A stretch of DNA of 7,065 nt from Sulfurimonas sp. (GTDB lineage: Bacteria; Campylobacterota; Campylobacteria; Campylobacterales; Sulfurimonadaceae). The position numbers and the translations under genes were made by a program. The stretch spans positions 1 through 7,065 of the forward strand of contig NZ_JALOAN010000062.1 of NCBI RefSeq assembly GCF_023228785.1, in the 5' to 3' direction. Position 1 is the first letter of the stretch. Each line of letters starts with the position of its first letter. Positions 6,508 through 7,065 of this stretch are shown piece by piece. Below the pieces are notes generated by a model. The model made no database searches and was not told where the DNA came from. It saw only the letters and a program-made list of their open reading frames with translations.

Positions 6508-6798
6508 ATGAGTAGTATTACAAAGAGAGTAACTTTTATAGCAAAAGAGGGTAGTGAAGCAAAAATGAAAGAGCTTCTAACTGCAATGGTTGAGCCTAGT
6601 AAGCGTGAAGATGGTTGTGTTTTTTATGATATTTTTCAATATGAGGACAATAAAAGAAAGTTCATGGCGGTAGAGTCATGGAGAGATGAAGCAGCACTCG
6701 ATGGTCATAAAGCATCAGCACACTATGCAGTATACAAAAGTAGCTATGAGCCTTTTTGTGAGCATAAATATAGTGATGAACTAGAGATTTTGGGATAA
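6508..6798 (+). CDS. Small ABM-domain protein, putative quinol monooxygenase (YgiN-like)
   Basis: This 96-residue protein spans one antibiotic-biosynthesis-monooxygenase (ABM) domain, a dimeric alpha-beta barrel fold. Supporting features are the N-terminal strand (KRVTFIAKEG), a helix (EAKMKELLTAMVEPSKRE), the DGCVFYDIFQ strand, and the family hallmark ESWRDEAALDGHKASAHY at about 56-73. Relatives include cofactor-free quinol oxidases such as E. coli YgiN and many proteins of unknown role, so the substrate cannot be named; a redox or quinone-related cytoplasmic role is inferred. It has no signal peptide or membrane segment. The start is well supported by GAAGGA 8 bases upstream and an extended -10 promoter. 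It is a single-gene unit, divergent from glnD and convergent with the antitoxin gene. Length and domain boundaries look complete. Confidence 0.88.
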   Translation: MSSITKRVTFIAKEGSEAKMKELLTAMVEPSKREDGCVFYDIFQYEDNKRKFMAVESWRDEAALDGHKASAHYAVYKSSYEPFCEHKYSDELEILG

Positions 6799-6817
6799 AA
6801 ATATCTAATGTTTGACT

Positions 6818-6863
6818 GGAGCTAATAAAGTTTCGCTAGAATATTTACTAGCTCCTAGGTTTT
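6818..6863. terminator. Hairpin between convergent genes, possible terminator
   Basis: GGAGCTA (6818-6824) pairs exactly with TAGCTCC (6849-6855). After one A-C mismatch the stem continues with TAAA / TTTA. An inner TTC-GCTA-GAA stem-loop caps it. On the plus strand four T (6860-6863) begin five bases after the stem, so it may end the ABM transcript. On the minus strand it lies 17 bases past the antitoxin stop, but the T-run is more distant. The inverted repeat is clear; terminator strength is uncertain. Confidence 0.55.
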
Positions 6864-6871
6864 GTTGGCAT

Positions 6872-7065
6872 TTAAACAGAGTTAATTTTATAATCTAAAA
6901 AAAGACTCTCAACTGGTATATGAAGTGCTTCATTTAAGTTTCGTATCATCTCAATAGTAAGCTTTCTTTTACGATTTAAAATTTCAGAAACTCTTGATTT
7001 GCTTCCAACAATAGCAATTAAATCTTTTTGTTTTAAACCTTCTTGTTCCATTCTAAACTTTATTG
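6872..7065 (-). CDS. higA: HigA-family helix-turn-helix antitoxin, C-terminal part (cut by window edge)
   Basis: Translating the minus strand from the right edge gives 63 residues to a TAA at 6872-6874, beginning IKFRMEQEGLKQKDL. The fragment is a clear XRE-type HTH: KQKDLIAIVG forms the first helix of the motif and SKSRVSEILNRKR the recognition helix. RKLTIEMIRNLNEALHIPVESL follows. This pattern is typical of HigA-type antitoxins, which bind their own operator and neutralise a HigB mRNA-cleaving toxin. The N-terminal part and any toxin gene, which would lie upstream on the minus strand, are beyond the window. A lone HigA-like regulator without a toxin is the alternative. The gene is convergent with the ABM gene, 73 bases away, with a hairpin between them. 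Confidence 0.85.
   Translation of the reverse strand, partial: IKFRMEQEGLKQKDLIAIVGSKSRVSEILNRKRKLTIEMIRNLNEALHIPVESLFLDYKINSV

Noticed and set aside
1..7065. tRNA or rRNA genes, CRISPR arrays, insertion sequences
   Set aside because: No cloverleaf with a T-loop consensus, no regularly spaced repeats and no transposase-like frame were seen on reading both strands.

Overview
This is a low-G+C chromosomal window that looks like a free-living member of the Campylobacterota, most likely Sulfurimonas or a close relative. The basis is the strong A+T bias, the near absence of non-coding space, a TGnTATAAT-type promoter without an obvious -35 box, the character of the proteins, and the presence of GlnD, which from memory is absent from host-adapted Campylobacter. 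The genus is an inference from composition and protein character; no search was run.

Layout. On the minus strand, read from right to left, come glnD (PII uridylyltransferase, about 3900-6407), glmS (glutamine--fructose-6-phosphate aminotransferase, 2080-3894) only 5 bases after it, and then, across a 126-base gap, a membrane diguanylate cyclase with a periplasmic CXXCH haem motif (46-1953). Divergent from glnD on the plus strand is a small antibiotic-biosynthesis-monooxygenase (ABM) domain protein (6508-6798). Convergent with that and cut by the right edge is the C-terminal part of a HigA-type helix-turn-helix antitoxin (6872 to beyond 7065). A hairpin lies between the last two genes.

How the genes work together. 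glnD and glmS almost certainly share a transcript. GlnD senses glutamine and uridylylates or deuridylylates PII; GlmS spends glutamine on amino-sugar synthesis for peptidoglycan and LPS. The cyclase is probably a separate unit that turns a periplasmic redox or ligand signal (through c-type haem), and perhaps a cytoplasmic signal through a cysteine-rich GAF-like domain, into c-di-GMP. The ABM protein and the antitoxin show no functional link to the rest.

The window is mostly ordinary core genome. The points most worth following are a seven-G tract inside the cyclase gene (possible phase variation), its haem plus cysteine-cluster architecture, an exact 17-base repeat shared by the glmS 3' end and the cyclase leader, and the start site of glnD. 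I do not see a clearly new multi-gene system.
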